Shown piece by piece: positions 17,128 through 25,501 of a stretch of 64,000 nt of DNA. The stretch covers positions 1,402,001 through 1,466,000 of the forward strand of contig NZ_CP021248.1 in assembly GCF_017309955.1 (NCBI RefSeq), given 5' to 3'. This stretch comes from Novosphingobium sp. KA1. GTDB taxonomy: Bacteria > Pseudomonadota > Alphaproteobacteria > Sphingomonadales > Sphingomonadaceae. How positions within the stretch are numbered: position 1 is the stretch's first letter; each line of letters opens with the position of its first letter. The notes below the pieces were generated by a model, which saw only the letters and a list, made by a program, of their open reading frames with translations, was not told the DNA's origin and made no database searches. The translations under genes were made by a program, and so were the position numbers.

Positions 17128-19674
17128 TTACTCCGCCGCGATTGCGATAGGTTCGAGGGGCTGGTGCAGGTCGGCGCGGTCGCCGGCGGCACGCTCGGCC
17201 CAGGGATCTTCCTGGGAGAAGCTCTGCGAATGGTGGAAGCGCGCGGCATACGTCGCGATCGCATCGGCAGGCGCGCCGTCGCTTTCGAGCAGCTTGCCCT
17301 TCACGTAGCCAAGGCCGACACGCTCGATCCACGGCGCGGTGCGTTCGAGATAGCGGGCTTCCTCGCGGTAGAGCTGGATGAAGGCGGCGCAGACCTCCAT
17401 CGCCTCCTGCTCGGTCGCGACCTTGCAGAGGAGGTCGGTGGCGCGGACATGGATGCCGCCATTGCCGCCGACGTGGAGTTCGTAGCCCGAGTCGACACAG
17501 ACCACGCCAAAGTCCTTGATCGTGGCTTCGGCGCAGTTGCGCGGGCAGCCCGAGACCGCGATCTTGAACTTGTGCGGCATCCACGAGCCCCAGGTCATGC
17601 GCTCGATCTGGACACCGAGGCCGGTCGAATCCTGCGTGCCGAAGCGGCACCATTCGGACCCAACGCATGTCTTCACCGTGCGCAGGGACTTGCCGTAGGC
17701 GTGGCCCGAAACCATGCCGGCGGCGTTGAGATCGGCCCAGACCGCGGGCAGGTCCTCCTTCCTGATCCCGAAGATGTCGAGCCGCTGGCCGCCGGTCACC
17801 TTGACCATGGGGGCATTGAACTTCTCGACGACATCGGCGATCGCGCGCAGTTCCTTCGGATTGGTAAGGCCGCCCCACATGCGCGGGACCACCGAGTAGG
17901 TGCCGTCCTTCTGGATGTTGGCGTGCATGCGCTCGTTGACGAAGCGGCTGGCCTGGTCGTCGACGTATTCGCCCGGAAGCGCGCAGAGCAGATAGTAGTT
18001 GAGCGCCGGGCGGCACGAGGCGCAGCCGTCGGGTGTCGACCAGTGGAGCTTGTGCATCACCTCGGGGATCGACTTCATCTCCTGCGCCACGATCTCGCGG
18101 CGCACGTCGTCGTGGGTGAAGCTGGTGCACTTGCACAGGGTCTTGGGGCCGTTCTGTACCTCTTCTCCCAGCGTCAGTGCCAGCAGCGTCTCGACGAGGC
18201 CGGTGCACGAACCGCAGCTGGCCGAGGCCTTGCAGGTGGCGCGCACCGCATCGAGACTGCAGGCGCCGCCCTCGATCGAAGCCACGACCTGTCCCTTGGA
18301 GACGCCGTTGCAGCCGCAGATTTCGGCATCTGCGGGGAGCGCCGCAACGGCGGCCTTAGGGTCCAGCCCGGCTCCTCCGGCGGCAAAGGCCTGCCCGAAG
18401 ATCAGGAGGTCGCGGATTTCCGAAACGTCCTCGCCCTTCTTGAGCAGGTCGAAATACCAGCCGCCATCGGCAGTGTCGCCATAGAGCACCGCGCCGACGA
18501 CCTTGTCCTGCCTGACCACGACGCGCTTGTAGACCCCGCGCGAGGCATCGCGCAGGACGATGTCCTCGCAGCCCTCGCCGCCCGAGAAGTCGCCGGCGGA
18601 GAACACGTCGAGCCCCGCGACCTTGAGCTTGGTCGAGGTGACCGAACCCTTGTAGCCGCTGTGCTGGTCGGTCAGGCCGTCGGCCAGGCTGCGACACATG
18701 TCCCAGAGCGGCGCCACGAGGCCGTAGACATTGCCGTCATGCTCGACGCATTCGCCCACCGCGAGCACGGCGGGATCGCTCGTCACCATGTGATCGTCGA
18801 CCTTGATGCCGCGGCCCACCTCAAGCCCCGCCTCGCGTGCCAGAGCCACCGCAGGCCGGATGCCGACCGCCATGACCACCAGGCTGGCGGGAATCTCGCG
18901 CCCGTCCTTGAGGCGCACGCCCTCGACCTTGCCCTCGCCGTAGATCTCCGCGGTGTCGGCGCCGGTAAGGATCGTCTGGCCGCGCCCTTCCAGCGCCGTC
19001 TTGAGCAGCCAGCCTGCCGCTTCGTCGAGCTGGCGCTCCATCAGCGTCGGCATCAGGTGGATGACTGTGACCTTCATGCCGCGCAGCGTCAGCCCGTGCG
19101 CGGCTTCAAGGCCGAGCAGGCCGCCGCCGATGACCACCGCGCTGGCCGCTGCCTCGCTGGCGCCATCGACCTTGCCCGCCTCGGCCGCGGCCAGCATCGT
19201 GTCCACGTCCTTCATGTCGCGGAACGAGATGACGCCCGGCAGGTCCTTGCCGGGGACCGGGATGATGAAGGGATCGGAGCCGGTGGCGATCAGCAACCGG
19301 TCGTAGTGGACCTTGCGGCCCGACTTCGAAGTGACGGTCTTGCCCACCCGGTCGATCGCGGTGACGGGATCGGCGGTGATGAGGGCGATGTCGTTCTCGT
19401 CGTACCATTCGCGGCTGTTGATGACGATCTCGTCGAAGGTCTTCTCGCCCGCCAGCACTGGCGAGAGCATGATGCGGTTGTAGTTCACGTGCGGCTCGGC
19501 GCCGAAGATGGTGACACGGTAACGCGAAGCGTCGCGCGCCAGCAGTTCCTCCACCGCGCGGCAGCCCGCCATGCCGTTACCGACCACAACGAGGTGCTCA
19601 CGCACATCGGCCGAAGGCACGATCAGCCTGTCCTCGTAATCCGCCGAAGCGTCGATCCCGTCCTGAAATTCCAT
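17128..19674 (-). CDS. nirB: Nitrite reductase [NAD(P)H] large subunit NirB
   Basis: Cytoplasmic enzyme reducing nitrite to ammonium with NAD(P)H. Domains in order: FAD/NAD(P)H oxidoreductase (about 20-330, V-V-G-N-G-M-A-G), two BFD-like [2Fe-2S] segments (about 420-540), then the nitrite/sulfite reductase ferredoxin-like and catalytic domains. Sirohaem/[4Fe-4S] ligands are Cys670, Cys676, Cys710 and Cys714. I place the start at 19674: AGGAG lies about nine bases upstream, and an open frame reaching 19845 runs through the leader hairpins instead. First gene of nirB-nirD-nasA-cobA-moeA, controlled by the terminator leader at 19700-19833. Confidence 0.95.
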   Translation of the reverse strand: MEFQDGIDASADYEDRLIVPSADVREHLVVVGNGMAGCRAVEELLARDASRYRVTIFGAEPHVNYNRIMLSPVLAGEKTFDEIVINSREWYDENDIALITADPVTAIDRVGKTVTSKSGRKVHYDRLLIATGSDPFIIPVPGKDLPGVISFRDMKDVDTMLAAAEAGKVDGASEAAASAVVIGGGLLGLEAAHGLTLRGMKVTVIHLMPTLMERQLDEAAGWLLKTALEGRGQTILTGADTAEIYGEGKVEGVRLKDGREIPASLVVMAVGIRPAVALAREAGLEVGRGIKVDDHMVTSDPAVLAVGECVEHDGNVYGLVAPLWDMCRSLADGLTDQHSGYKGSVTSTKLKVAGLDVFSAGDFSGGEGCEDIVLRDASRGVYKRVVVRQDKVVGAVLYGDTADGGWYFDLLKKGEDVSEIRDLLIFGQAFAAGGAGLDPKAAVAALPADAEICGCNGVSKGQVVASIEGGACSLDAVRATCKASASCGSCTGLVETLLALTLGEEVQNGPKTLCKCTSFTHDDVRREIVAQEMKSIPEVMHKLHWSTPDGCASCRPALNYYLLCALPGEYVDDQASRFVNERMHANIQKDGTYSVVPRMWGGLTNPKELRAIADVVEKFNAPMVKVTGGQRLDIFGIRKEDLPAVWADLNAAGMVSGHAYGKSLRTVKTCVGSEWCRFGTQDSTGLGVQIERMTWGSWMPHKFKIAVSGCPRNCAEATIKDFGVVCVDSGYELHVGGNGGIHVRATDLLCKVATEQEAMEVCAAFIQLYREEARYLERTAPWIERVGLGYVKGKLLESDGAPADAIATYAARFHHSQSFSQEDPWAERAAGDRADLHQPLEPIAIAAE

Positions 19675-19699
19675 CCCCGCATCTCCTGAAATTCGAGGG

Positions 19700-19763
19700 A
19701 AAAAAAGAAAAAGGCCGCCATCCGGACCCTCGGTTTGAAACCGAAAGTCTGGATGGCGGCCTT
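19700..19763 (-). terminator. Intrinsic terminator in the nirB leader (antitermination point)
   Basis: On the minus strand a perfect 13-bp stem (19711-19723 with 19751-19763, AAGGCCGCCATCC and its complement) with an inner small hairpin is followed at once by a U-rich run (TTTTTCTTTTTTT). It lies between the promoter and the nirB start, so it would stop transcription before the gene unless prevented. This is the expected target of NasT-type antitermination. Confidence 0.85.
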
Positions 19764-19781
19764 GCCATCGTATGGGCCTCC

Positions 19782-19833
19782 GCGACCCGCCGGTGGGTCG
19801 CTTCGGTGATGTAGGAAGGACACCGTCGTCCTT
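19782..19833 (-). promoter_or_regulatory. Two-hexaloop ANTAR (NasT) binding motif in the nirB leader
   Basis: Two hairpins with six-base loops precede the terminator. The first is AAGGAC-GACGGT-GTCCTT (19816-19833), the second GCGACCC-ACCGGC-GGGTCGC (19782-19801), with 14 bases between. ANTAR proteins are known to bind such pairs, with A at loop position 1 and G at position 4. The second loop fits exactly; the first has G at both positions. nasT, encoding an ANTAR protein, is about 4 kb away. Confidence 0.78.
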
Positions 19834-19841
19834 TGCATTGC

Positions 19842-19870
19842 ACAATAAACGGAATCGCCCGAAGGCTCAA
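19842..19870 (-). promoter_or_regulatory. Candidate sigma-70 promoter of nirB
   Basis: TTGAGC (19865-19870) and TATTGT (19842-19847) are spaced by 17 bases on the minus strand. Initiation six to eight bases further on would start the transcript at the first ANTAR hairpin. A 10-bp inverted repeat (19849-19858 with 19871-19880, ACGGAATCGC and complement) overlaps the promoter. It could be an operator, or the terminator of the preceding porin gene. Confidence 0.5.
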
Positions 19871-19892
19871 GCGATTCCGTCAAAAGCGGCGA

Positions 19893-21098
19893 TCAGATCG
19901 CCCAGTCGAATTGAATCCAGTACTTATCGGTGTCCACCGCCATCTGGCGGGCGTCGTAATGGGCATAACGCAGCGCAACGGTCGTCTTGCTGACCTTCGC
20001 ACTCGCGATAAGATCAAGCTCGTTGCCATAGTGCTGGTCCAGCCGGTCGCTGTCGAACCGGTGCCAGGTGCCCTGCAGGGCGACCGCCGAAAGCGGGCCC
20101 AGCTGCTTCATCCCGTAGCCACCACCGAAGTAGAGATCCCGCACGCCGTTGGCCGGCGTGGTCAGGAACTTGTCGGCCCAGCCCTGGAACTTGAAATTGG
20201 TGCCGAGCGGGACCTGGAAACTGGTCAGCGCCGCGCCGCTGCTGGCGCCGAGCACTTCATAGCCGCCATTGAGCTTCCAGCCCTTCACGTCGAGCAGGGC
20301 GTCGGCCAGCCAGTAATCGGCGTGGTAGTTATTGGGATTATGGTGCCAGTCGTACTGGCGGGCATAGCTGGCCTGCCACGAGAGCTTGGCATCCTTGCCG
20401 AAGGCATGGCTGCCGGCCAGACGGGTCCCGTAAGTCTGGCTCGACAGGCGGTAGCCCTGCACGGCCGCCTCGTCCTGGTCGACCAGATAGGCAAAGCCCG
20501 AAAGGGTGCCCACCGGCGTCACGTAGGAAAGGTTGGCAAAGACATTGTCGCCGCTCACCGCCTGCTGGCGTGCGCCGTGGCCGTCGATACCCCAGATGGT
20601 GCGGGCACTCCAGGCATAGGAAACGTCGAGCTTCAGCCCCTTGAGCGGAGTCAGTTCGGCGCGCACGGCATCGAAGGTCTGCGCATTGTCACGAAAACCG
20701 GCATTGCCGACAAATCGCTCGTCGTCGAGGGCGATCCTCTGGCGACCTGCCGTCAGCGTCACGCCCTTGATCTTGTACTGAAGCTGGGCGAGGTAGAGCG
20801 CGATGTCCTGGGGATCGGCCACCAAGGGCCGGTTGGCCACACCGTTCAGGCCGTCATAATAGTGATCCACCGCGGCCAGCGTGCCCTGGCCGACGACGGT
20901 GGCGCTGAAAGCGCCGGTCGTCGCGGTGGCACCGGCGCGCAGGCGCAAGGTCAGGGCATCGGCGGCCTTGTCGATGTCGTCCTGGTCGACATGTTCGTAG
21001 CGCGCCCGCGCTTCGACAATGGGTTTGAGGTCCACTTCTTCGGCATGAGCGGACCCGGCGGCGGCCAGCGCGGCCACCGTTCCAAGCAAGTATCGCAT
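19893..21098 (-). CDS. Outer-membrane beta-barrel porin, alginate-export (AlgE)-like
   Basis: 401-residue protein with a clear signal peptide (cleavage after S-A-H-A, about residue 19). The rest has the alternating hydrophobic pattern of an outer-membrane barrel, and the C-terminus ends in the aromatic-containing strand I-Q-F-D-W-A-I. It resembles the alginate-export/porin family. It lies 72 bases downstream of narK and just before the nirB leader, so it is co-transcribed with the nitrate transporter and may admit nitrate through the outer membrane. That role is inferred from position only. Confidence 0.82.
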   Translation of the reverse strand: MRYLLGTVAALAAAGSAHAEEVDLKPIVEARARYEHVDQDDIDKAADALTLRLRAGATATTGAFSATVVGQGTLAAVDHYYDGLNGVANRPLVADPQDIALYLAQLQYKIKGVTLTAGRQRIALDDERFVGNAGFRDNAQTFDAVRAELTPLKGLKLDVSYAWSARTIWGIDGHGARQQAVSGDNVFANLSYVTPVGTLSGFAYLVDQDEAAVQGYRLSSQTYGTRLAGSHAFGKDAKLSWQASYARQYDWHHNPNNYHADYWLADALLDVKGWKLNGGYEVLGASSGAALTSFQVPLGTNFKFQGWADKFLTTPANGVRDLYFGGGYGMKQLGPLSAVALQGTWHRFDSDRLDQHYGNELDLIASAKVSKTTVALRYAHYDARQMAVDTDKYWIQFDWAI

Positions 21099-21170
21099 TC
21101 GGCTGATCTCCTGGGGGCAAGGGATGGCGGCGCCCCGACCGTCAGGCCGGAACGCCGCGCTGCTCTCCCA

Positions 21171-22433
21171 TTATATGCGGGCGACGGTCTTCCAGGTCGC
21201 GCGCCAGCGGCTCTTGACCAGCGCCACCGAAGCGAGCGCCACCACGGCAAGCCCTGCGAAGATCAGGAACCCGGGGGCGAAGCTGCCGGTCAGCTGCTTG
21301 GCCAGGCCCAGCGAGCTTGCGAGGTAGAAGCCGCCGATGCCGCCGGCCATGCCGACCAGACCGGTCATCACCCCGATCTCGGCCTGGAAGCGCTGCGGCA
21401 CGAGCTGGAAAACGGAACCGTTGCCGGTGCCCAGCGCCAGCATGGCGATCACGAACATGCCCAGCGCCGCGGGCAGGGAGTGGGCCTGCGCCACCCCGGC
21501 AAGGGCGATCGCGGCGACCGTGTAGACCATCATCAGCGCCTTGACGCCGCCGATCCTGTCAGCCAGGGCGCCGCCCATCGGGCGCACCAGCGAACCGGCA
21601 AAGACGCAGGCAGCGGTGCAGTAACCGGCGGTGATCGTGGTCAGGCCGAACTGGTCGGTGAAATAGATCGGCAGCGAGGCGGCAAGACCGACAAAACCAC
21701 CGAACGTCACCGAATAGAAGCCCATCAGCCACCAGGCATCGGCCTGCTTGAGCGGTTCGAAATAATCGACCAGCTTGCGCGGGGCGGGCTGGTTCGGCGA
21801 ATCCTTGGCCATCAGCATGTAGGCGACAAAAACGACGCTCAGCGGGATGCAGGCAAGGCCCAGCACCGCGTTCCAGCCGAACATCTTGGCCAGCACCGGT
21901 GCAAAGAGCGAAGCGAGCACCGTGCCCGAATTGCCCATGCCGGCAAGGCCCATCGCCTTGCCCTGATGCTCGGCCGGATACCAGCGGCTGGCGAGCGGCA
22001 GGGCGATCGCGAAGCTGGCCCCGGCAAAACCGAGGATCACGCCCAGCGCCAGGGTTCCGGCAAAGCTGCTGACCCCCATGAACCAGGCGAAGAACAGTCC
22101 GGCAATGACGATGACCTGGCTGATCGCGCCCGAGCGCTTGGGACCGATACGGTCCACCAGCAGGCCGTTGACGACGCGCAGCAGCGCGCCGGCGAGCGTC
22201 GGCACGGCCACCATCAGGCCCTTTTCAGCCGGCGTCAGGCCCAGCGTCTTGGAAATTTCGGGCGCCAGCGGCCCCAGCAGGACCCAGACCATGAAGGCGA
22301 GGTCGAAGTAAAGAAAGGCGGCGATCAGCGTCGGCGTGTGACCAGCTTTCCAGAAGCTGGTCGCCGCTGCGCTCATCGGTGCATTTTCGGCCGGATCGGC
22401 CTTTCCATCACGTTCCCAGTATGCGGATGCCAT
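21171..22433 (-). CDS. narK: Nitrate/nitrite MFS transporter, NarK/NasA type
   Basis: Inner-membrane transporter with about 12 hydrophobic segments. It carries nitrate-signature-like glycine-rich stretches (G-F-A-G-A-S-F-A-I-A-L-P in helix 5 and G-M-A-G-G-I-G-G-F in helix 11), typical of the nitrate/nitrite porter family. The start at 22433 follows a GGGGGA ribosome-binding site; an open reading upstream to 22484 runs into the leader terminator. It has 420 residues. It brings nitrate into the cytoplasm for NasA, and expression is gated by the leader at 22460-22622. Confidence 0.93.
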   Translation of the reverse strand: MASAYWERDGKADPAENAPMSAAATSFWKAGHTPTLIAAFLYFDLAFMVWVLLGPLAPEISKTLGLTPAEKGLMVAVPTLAGALLRVVNGLLVDRIGPKRSGAISQVIVIAGLFFAWFMGVSSFAGTLALGVILGFAGASFAIALPLASRWYPAEHQGKAMGLAGMGNSGTVLASLFAPVLAKMFGWNAVLGLACIPLSVVFVAYMLMAKDSPNQPAPRKLVDYFEPLKQADAWWLMGFYSVTFGGFVGLAASLPIYFTDQFGLTTITAGYCTAACVFAGSLVRPMGGALADRIGGVKALMMVYTVAAIALAGVAQAHSLPAALGMFVIAMLALGTGNGSVFQLVPQRFQAEIGVMTGLVGMAGGIGGFYLASSLGLAKQLTGSFAPGFLIFAGLAVVALASVALVKSRWRATWKTVARI

Positions 22434-22459
22434 CGAACGTCCCCCATAAAACGGACACG

Positions 22460-22512
22460 AAAAAAGCCGCAGGCCGGACGTCACCCTTTCGGTGAGCCCG
22501 GTCAGCGGCTTT
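22460..22512 (-). terminator. Intrinsic terminator in the narK leader
   Basis: Minus-strand stem AAAGCCGC/GCGGCTTT (22505-22512 with 22463-22470) encloses a CCGG/CCGG pairing and a TCACC/GGTGA tip, then runs into TTTTTT. It sits 27-80 bases before the narK start and would block transcription in the absence of an antiterminator. Confidence 0.85.
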
Positions 22513-22535
22513 GCTGCGAATATCGGTGAGGATGG

Positions 22536-22585
22536 CGTCCCGCCCTTGGAACGGCCTATCCGGTATGGTCGTGCTTCATCGCACG
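22536..22585 (-). promoter_or_regulatory. Two-hexaloop ANTAR (NasT) binding motif in the narK leader
   Basis: First hairpin CGTGC-GATGAA-GCACG (22570-22585), second CGTTCC-AAGGGC-GGGACG (22536-22553, one G-U pair), 16 bases apart. The second loop has the A1/G4 pattern of ANTAR targets; the first has G1/G4, as in the nirB leader. The same order, spacing and following terminator in two places make a shared control element likely. Confidence 0.78.
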
Positions 22586-22591
22586 GTGTTC

Positions 22592-22622
22592 ATATAATTC
22601 CGTGATTCGCCCGATGTTGCAA
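22592..22622 (-). promoter_or_regulatory. Candidate narK promoter
   Basis: On the minus strand TTGCAA (22617-22622) is followed by AATTAT/TTATAT (22592-22599) with 17-19 bases spacing. Transcripts would begin near 22586, right at the first ANTAR hairpin, as in the nirB leader. Confidence 0.4.
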
Positions 22623-22643
22623 GGCACAAAATTCGCAATCTTT

Positions 22644-23858
22644 TCAGCGCAACTGCAAAAAGCCTTCCAGATAGTCGTCGATCCGCTCAGGATCGAAGAC
22701 ACGGCCATCGAAGAAGCGGTCCGGCCCCAGCGTAAGGTCGCCCCCGCGCGAGCCGACCGCACGGGGGCTTGCCAGCGCACCTTCCAGTTTCATGCTGGCC
22801 CCTGGCATCGGCACGTCGCTGCCGGCCAGCGCCCGGCGAAACACGTCGGGACGAAACACCGCAGCGGCCTGAGCGGCGGCTTGCGGCGAGGCCTCGACCA
22901 TGCCCCAGCGCACCAGCTGCGAATAGATCCACAGCGCCTGGCTGCGCCAGGGAAACGGCGTCGCCTCGCGCGAGAACAGCACGAAATTGGGGCAATCGAG
23001 CGGCGCATCTCCGGCGCGCGGCGTGATCCGGCCGCCCAGCGCGCCCAGGATCAGGTCCGCCGGCTGGTCTACATAGTCAGCACGCGACAGGATCTCGGCG
23101 AGCCCTTCGCGGTTGTCCGGCTCGTCGCACCAGGCCGCGGCCCGCGCCAGCGCACGCAGCAGGCGGTCGACCGTATCGGGGTTTTCCTCAAGCCAGGGCT
23201 CGCGGAAGGCCAGTACTTTCTCCACCCCGCGCTGCCAGATGCGTTCGCCGATGGCGACCGCCTCAGCCCGGCCCGAGGCAATCGCGGCACCGCCCCAGGG
23301 CTCCCCGGCGATGAACCCGTCGATCTCCCCGGCATGGATCGCCTCGACCGTCAGCGAGGGAGGCAGCACCCGCAGCACCACGTCGCGGTCGGGATCGATA
23401 CCCGCGCTCGCCAGCCAGTAGCGCAGCATGAGGGCGTGGCTGGAAAACCGATGGACAACGCCGATCACCGGCTTGCGCCGCCAGAGCCCGATGGCTGCGG
23501 CAAAATCGTGCGCGGTGCCCAGCGGATCGGCCAGGCGCCGCGCCGGATCGGGATCGAGCGCGGCAGCGAAATCGCGGGCCATGACCAGCATGTTGCCATT
23601 GACGCCGAGTTTGTAGGGCGCGGCCAGCGCCGCCGGTTGCTGGCTGAGGCCCAGCGTCACCGCAACCGCCAGCGGCGCCAGCATGTGCGCGGCCTGAACC
23701 TGCCCGTAGACCAGCCGGTCGCGCAAGGTCGCCCAACTCGTCGTGCGTACGAGGTCGAGCGCGATTCCTTCGTCTTCGGCGAAACCGCGTTCACGGGCTG
23801 CCGCCAGCACTGCCACGTCGTTGAGCGGCAGGAAGGCGATACGCAGGCTTGTTGTCAT
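22644..23858 (-). CDS. nasS: Nitrate sensor NasS (NrtA-like substrate-binding fold)
   Basis: Homologous to nitrate ABC-transporter binding proteins of the NrtA/NasF family but without a signal peptide. It fits cytoplasmic NasS, which holds NasT inactive and releases it when nitrate or nitrite binds. The N-terminus (R-I-A-F-L-P-L-N-D) and the P-Y-K-L-G-V-N-G-N-M segment are typical. 404 residues. The start overlaps the nasT stop (ATGA), so the two partners are made together. The narK leader begins right after its stop. Confidence 0.93.
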   Translation of the reverse strand: MTTSLRIAFLPLNDVAVLAAARERGFAEDEGIALDLVRTTSWATLRDRLVYGQVQAAHMLAPLAVAVTLGLSQQPAALAAPYKLGVNGNMLVMARDFAAALDPDPARRLADPLGTAHDFAAAIGLWRRKPVIGVVHRFSSHALMLRYWLASAGIDPDRDVVLRVLPPSLTVEAIHAGEIDGFIAGEPWGGAAIASGRAEAVAIGERIWQRGVEKVLAFREPWLEENPDTVDRLLRALARAAAWCDEPDNREGLAEILSRADYVDQPADLILGALGGRITPRAGDAPLDCPNFVLFSREATPFPWRSQALWIYSQLVRWGMVEASPQAAAQAAAVFRPDVFRRALAGSDVPMPGASMKLEGALASPRAVGSRGGDLTLGPDRFFDGRVFDPERIDDYLEGFLQLR

Positions 23859-24436
23859 AATCCGCCTCCCAGAAGGTCGCTGGCGGTAATCAGCGCCTGC
23901 GCCACATCCACGATCTTCTTGCCCTGGTTCATCGCGCTGGTGCGCAAGAGGTTGTAGGCATCCTGCTCCGACAGCCCGCGCTGGTTCATCAGGATCGACT
24001 TGGCCCGGTCGACCACCTTGCGATCGGCCAGCGCGGTGCGCGCTTCCTCCAGTTCGCTCTGCATGCGCGAGAACGTATTGAACCGGCGCACCGCCAGTTC
24101 CAGCACCGGCTTGACCCGCTCCTTGCGCAGCCCGTCGACGACATAGGCGGAGACCCCGGCATCGATGGCGGCGCCGATCATCGCCTCGTCGGACTGGTCG
24201 ACAAACATCGCGATGGGCCGTGCCAGCGCGCGGCTGACGGTGAGCATTTCCTCAAGGGTGTCGCGGCTCGGACTGCCCAGGTCCATCAGCACGACATCGG
24301 GGGCCATGCGTTCCAGCCGCGCCACGAAAGCGCCGCGCGGCGGGACGATATGGATATCGTCGTAGCCCGCCTCGCGCAGGCCCTCTTCGAGCACCGTCGC
24401 GCGCAAGCCGCTGTCGTCGATGATGACGATTCTCAT
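23855..24436 (-). CDS. nasT: ANTAR-domain antiterminator NasT
   Basis: 193-residue two-domain protein: a CheY-like receiver (residues 1-120, I-I-D-D at the N-terminus and V-L-M-D-L with the acceptor-position Asp) and a C-terminal ANTAR RNA-binding domain (about 130-190, A-K-S-I-L-M-N-Q-R-G-L-S-E-Q-D-A-Y). In known systems NasT binds two-hairpin leaders and lets polymerase pass the terminator. Both leaders in this window fit. The start at 24436 (MRIVIIDD) follows GGGGTGA; a longer frame to 24511 has no support. Confidence 0.94.
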   Translation of the reverse strand: MRIVIIDDSGLRATVLEEGLREAGYDDIHIVPPRGAFVARLERMAPDVVLMDLGSPSRDTLEEMLTVSRALARPIAMFVDQSDEAMIGAAIDAGVSAYVVDGLRKERVKPVLELAVRRFNTFSRMQSELEEARTALADRKVVDRAKSILMNQRGLSEQDAYNLLRTSAMNQGKKIVDVAQALITASDLLGGGL

Positions 24437-24562
24437 TTCACCCCGCTGGGCCGCCTGGCCGACCGGCCGCTCGACCGGCAGCCCCTGCCGCACATCGCCC
24501 AGCACGGCCACCGCGTCAACGCCGCTTGTGCAGTGCAGCGTCCGGGAGGGCCCCTCGACAGG

Positions 24563-25501
24563 TCAGTCGGCCTCCTGCCAGACCCGGAAGCCCGCGCCCT
24601 GCCCTTGCGCCAGCAGCGCCTGCGGCTCGTCCGTACGCAAGGTCGGCAGCGCCGCCGCGACCGGGCGGCACAGGCTGACGGTGCGGATGCGGTCGGTACG
24701 GACCTGAACGGTCGGCCCGGCATCAAAGATGTCGCAGTAACCCTCGTGCGCGAAGCCCTCGGCCTGAAGCAACCGCAGGGCGGGCACCGAGCTTTCGTGC
24801 GGCCTGCCGATGGCGGTACGCGCAGCTTCGGGCAACATGCTGGTATAGATCGGATAACACGGCATCAGGTCAGCGATGAACTGGTTGCCGTGGACCGCGT
24901 TGTGAAGGTCCGCCTCGAGGAAGCCGCTGCCGAAGAACGGCCCCGCCACCGCGTCCCAGAACGGGCTCGTGCCGTTCTCCACCCAGCCGCGCAAGTCCGC
25001 GATCACCACCTCGCCGAAGCGCTGGCGATGCTGGGCGATGAACATGTAGCGGCTGCGCGCCAGCAGCGCGCCCAGCCCGCCGGAGCGCGCCGCGGGATGG
25101 AGAAACAGCCCTCCCACTTCCGATGCCCCGTCGAAGTCGTTGACGAGGTGAAGGATACGAGTCGAGAACGTGCGCTCCAGATCGCGCGAGACGTGGGTGA
25201 CACGGCTGACCTTGTAACTGTAGAATGGCCACTTCGCGCCCAGCCGGGAGAACAGGCTGGCAGTGCCCACGACCTGCCCTTGCCCGGATTCCAGCACCAG
25301 CAGGTAGAATTCATCCTGCGGCGCGGTGATCTGCGCGCGGAGCGCCGCCTCGCTGCGGGCGATCTTCTCGGCCAGCGTCGCGCGGTCCGGCGGCAGGTTG
25401 GTCATGCCGCCGCCGGTCAGGCCCGCGAGGTCTAGCAGGGAATCGAGATCGTCTTCGCGCACAGGGCGGACAAAGGGCCGACCCGCAGGCAATGCGCTCA
25501 C
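24563..25501 (-). CDS. astA: Arginine N-succinyltransferase AstA
   Basis: First enzyme of the AST pathway; transfers succinyl from succinyl-CoA to arginine. 312 residues with the acyltransferase fold; the stretch F-V-R-P-V-R-x-x-D-L at the start and G-G-M-T-N-L-P are family signatures. The start is the GTG at 25501, overlapping the astB stop (GTGA). Last gene of astC-D-B-A in this window. The next gene downstream, after 126 bases, is nasT, so astE is not adjacent. Confidence 0.94.
   Translation of the reverse strand: MSALPAGRPFVRPVREDDLDSLLDLAGLTGGGMTNLPPDRATLAEKIARSEAALRAQITAPQDEFYLLVLESGQGQVVGTASLFSRLGAKWPFYSYKVSRVTHVSRDLERTFSTRILHLVNDFDGASEVGGLFLHPAARSGGLGALLARSRYMFIAQHRQRFGEVVIADLRGWVENGTSPFWDAVAGPFFGSGFLEADLHNAVHGNQFIADLMPCYPIYTSMLPEAARTAIGRPHESSVPALRLLQAEGFAHEGYCDIFDAGPTVQVRTDRIRTVSLCRPVAAALPTLRTDEPQALLAQGQGAGFRVWQEAD

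Noticed and set aside
13905..17150. 1081-residue plus-strand open frame
   Set aside because: Exactly opposite nasA and nirD, whose motifs are intact; shadow.
17122..22529. Very long plus-strand frames (855 and 898 residues)
   Set aside because: Opposite nirB, porin and narK; no domain, start site or RBS.
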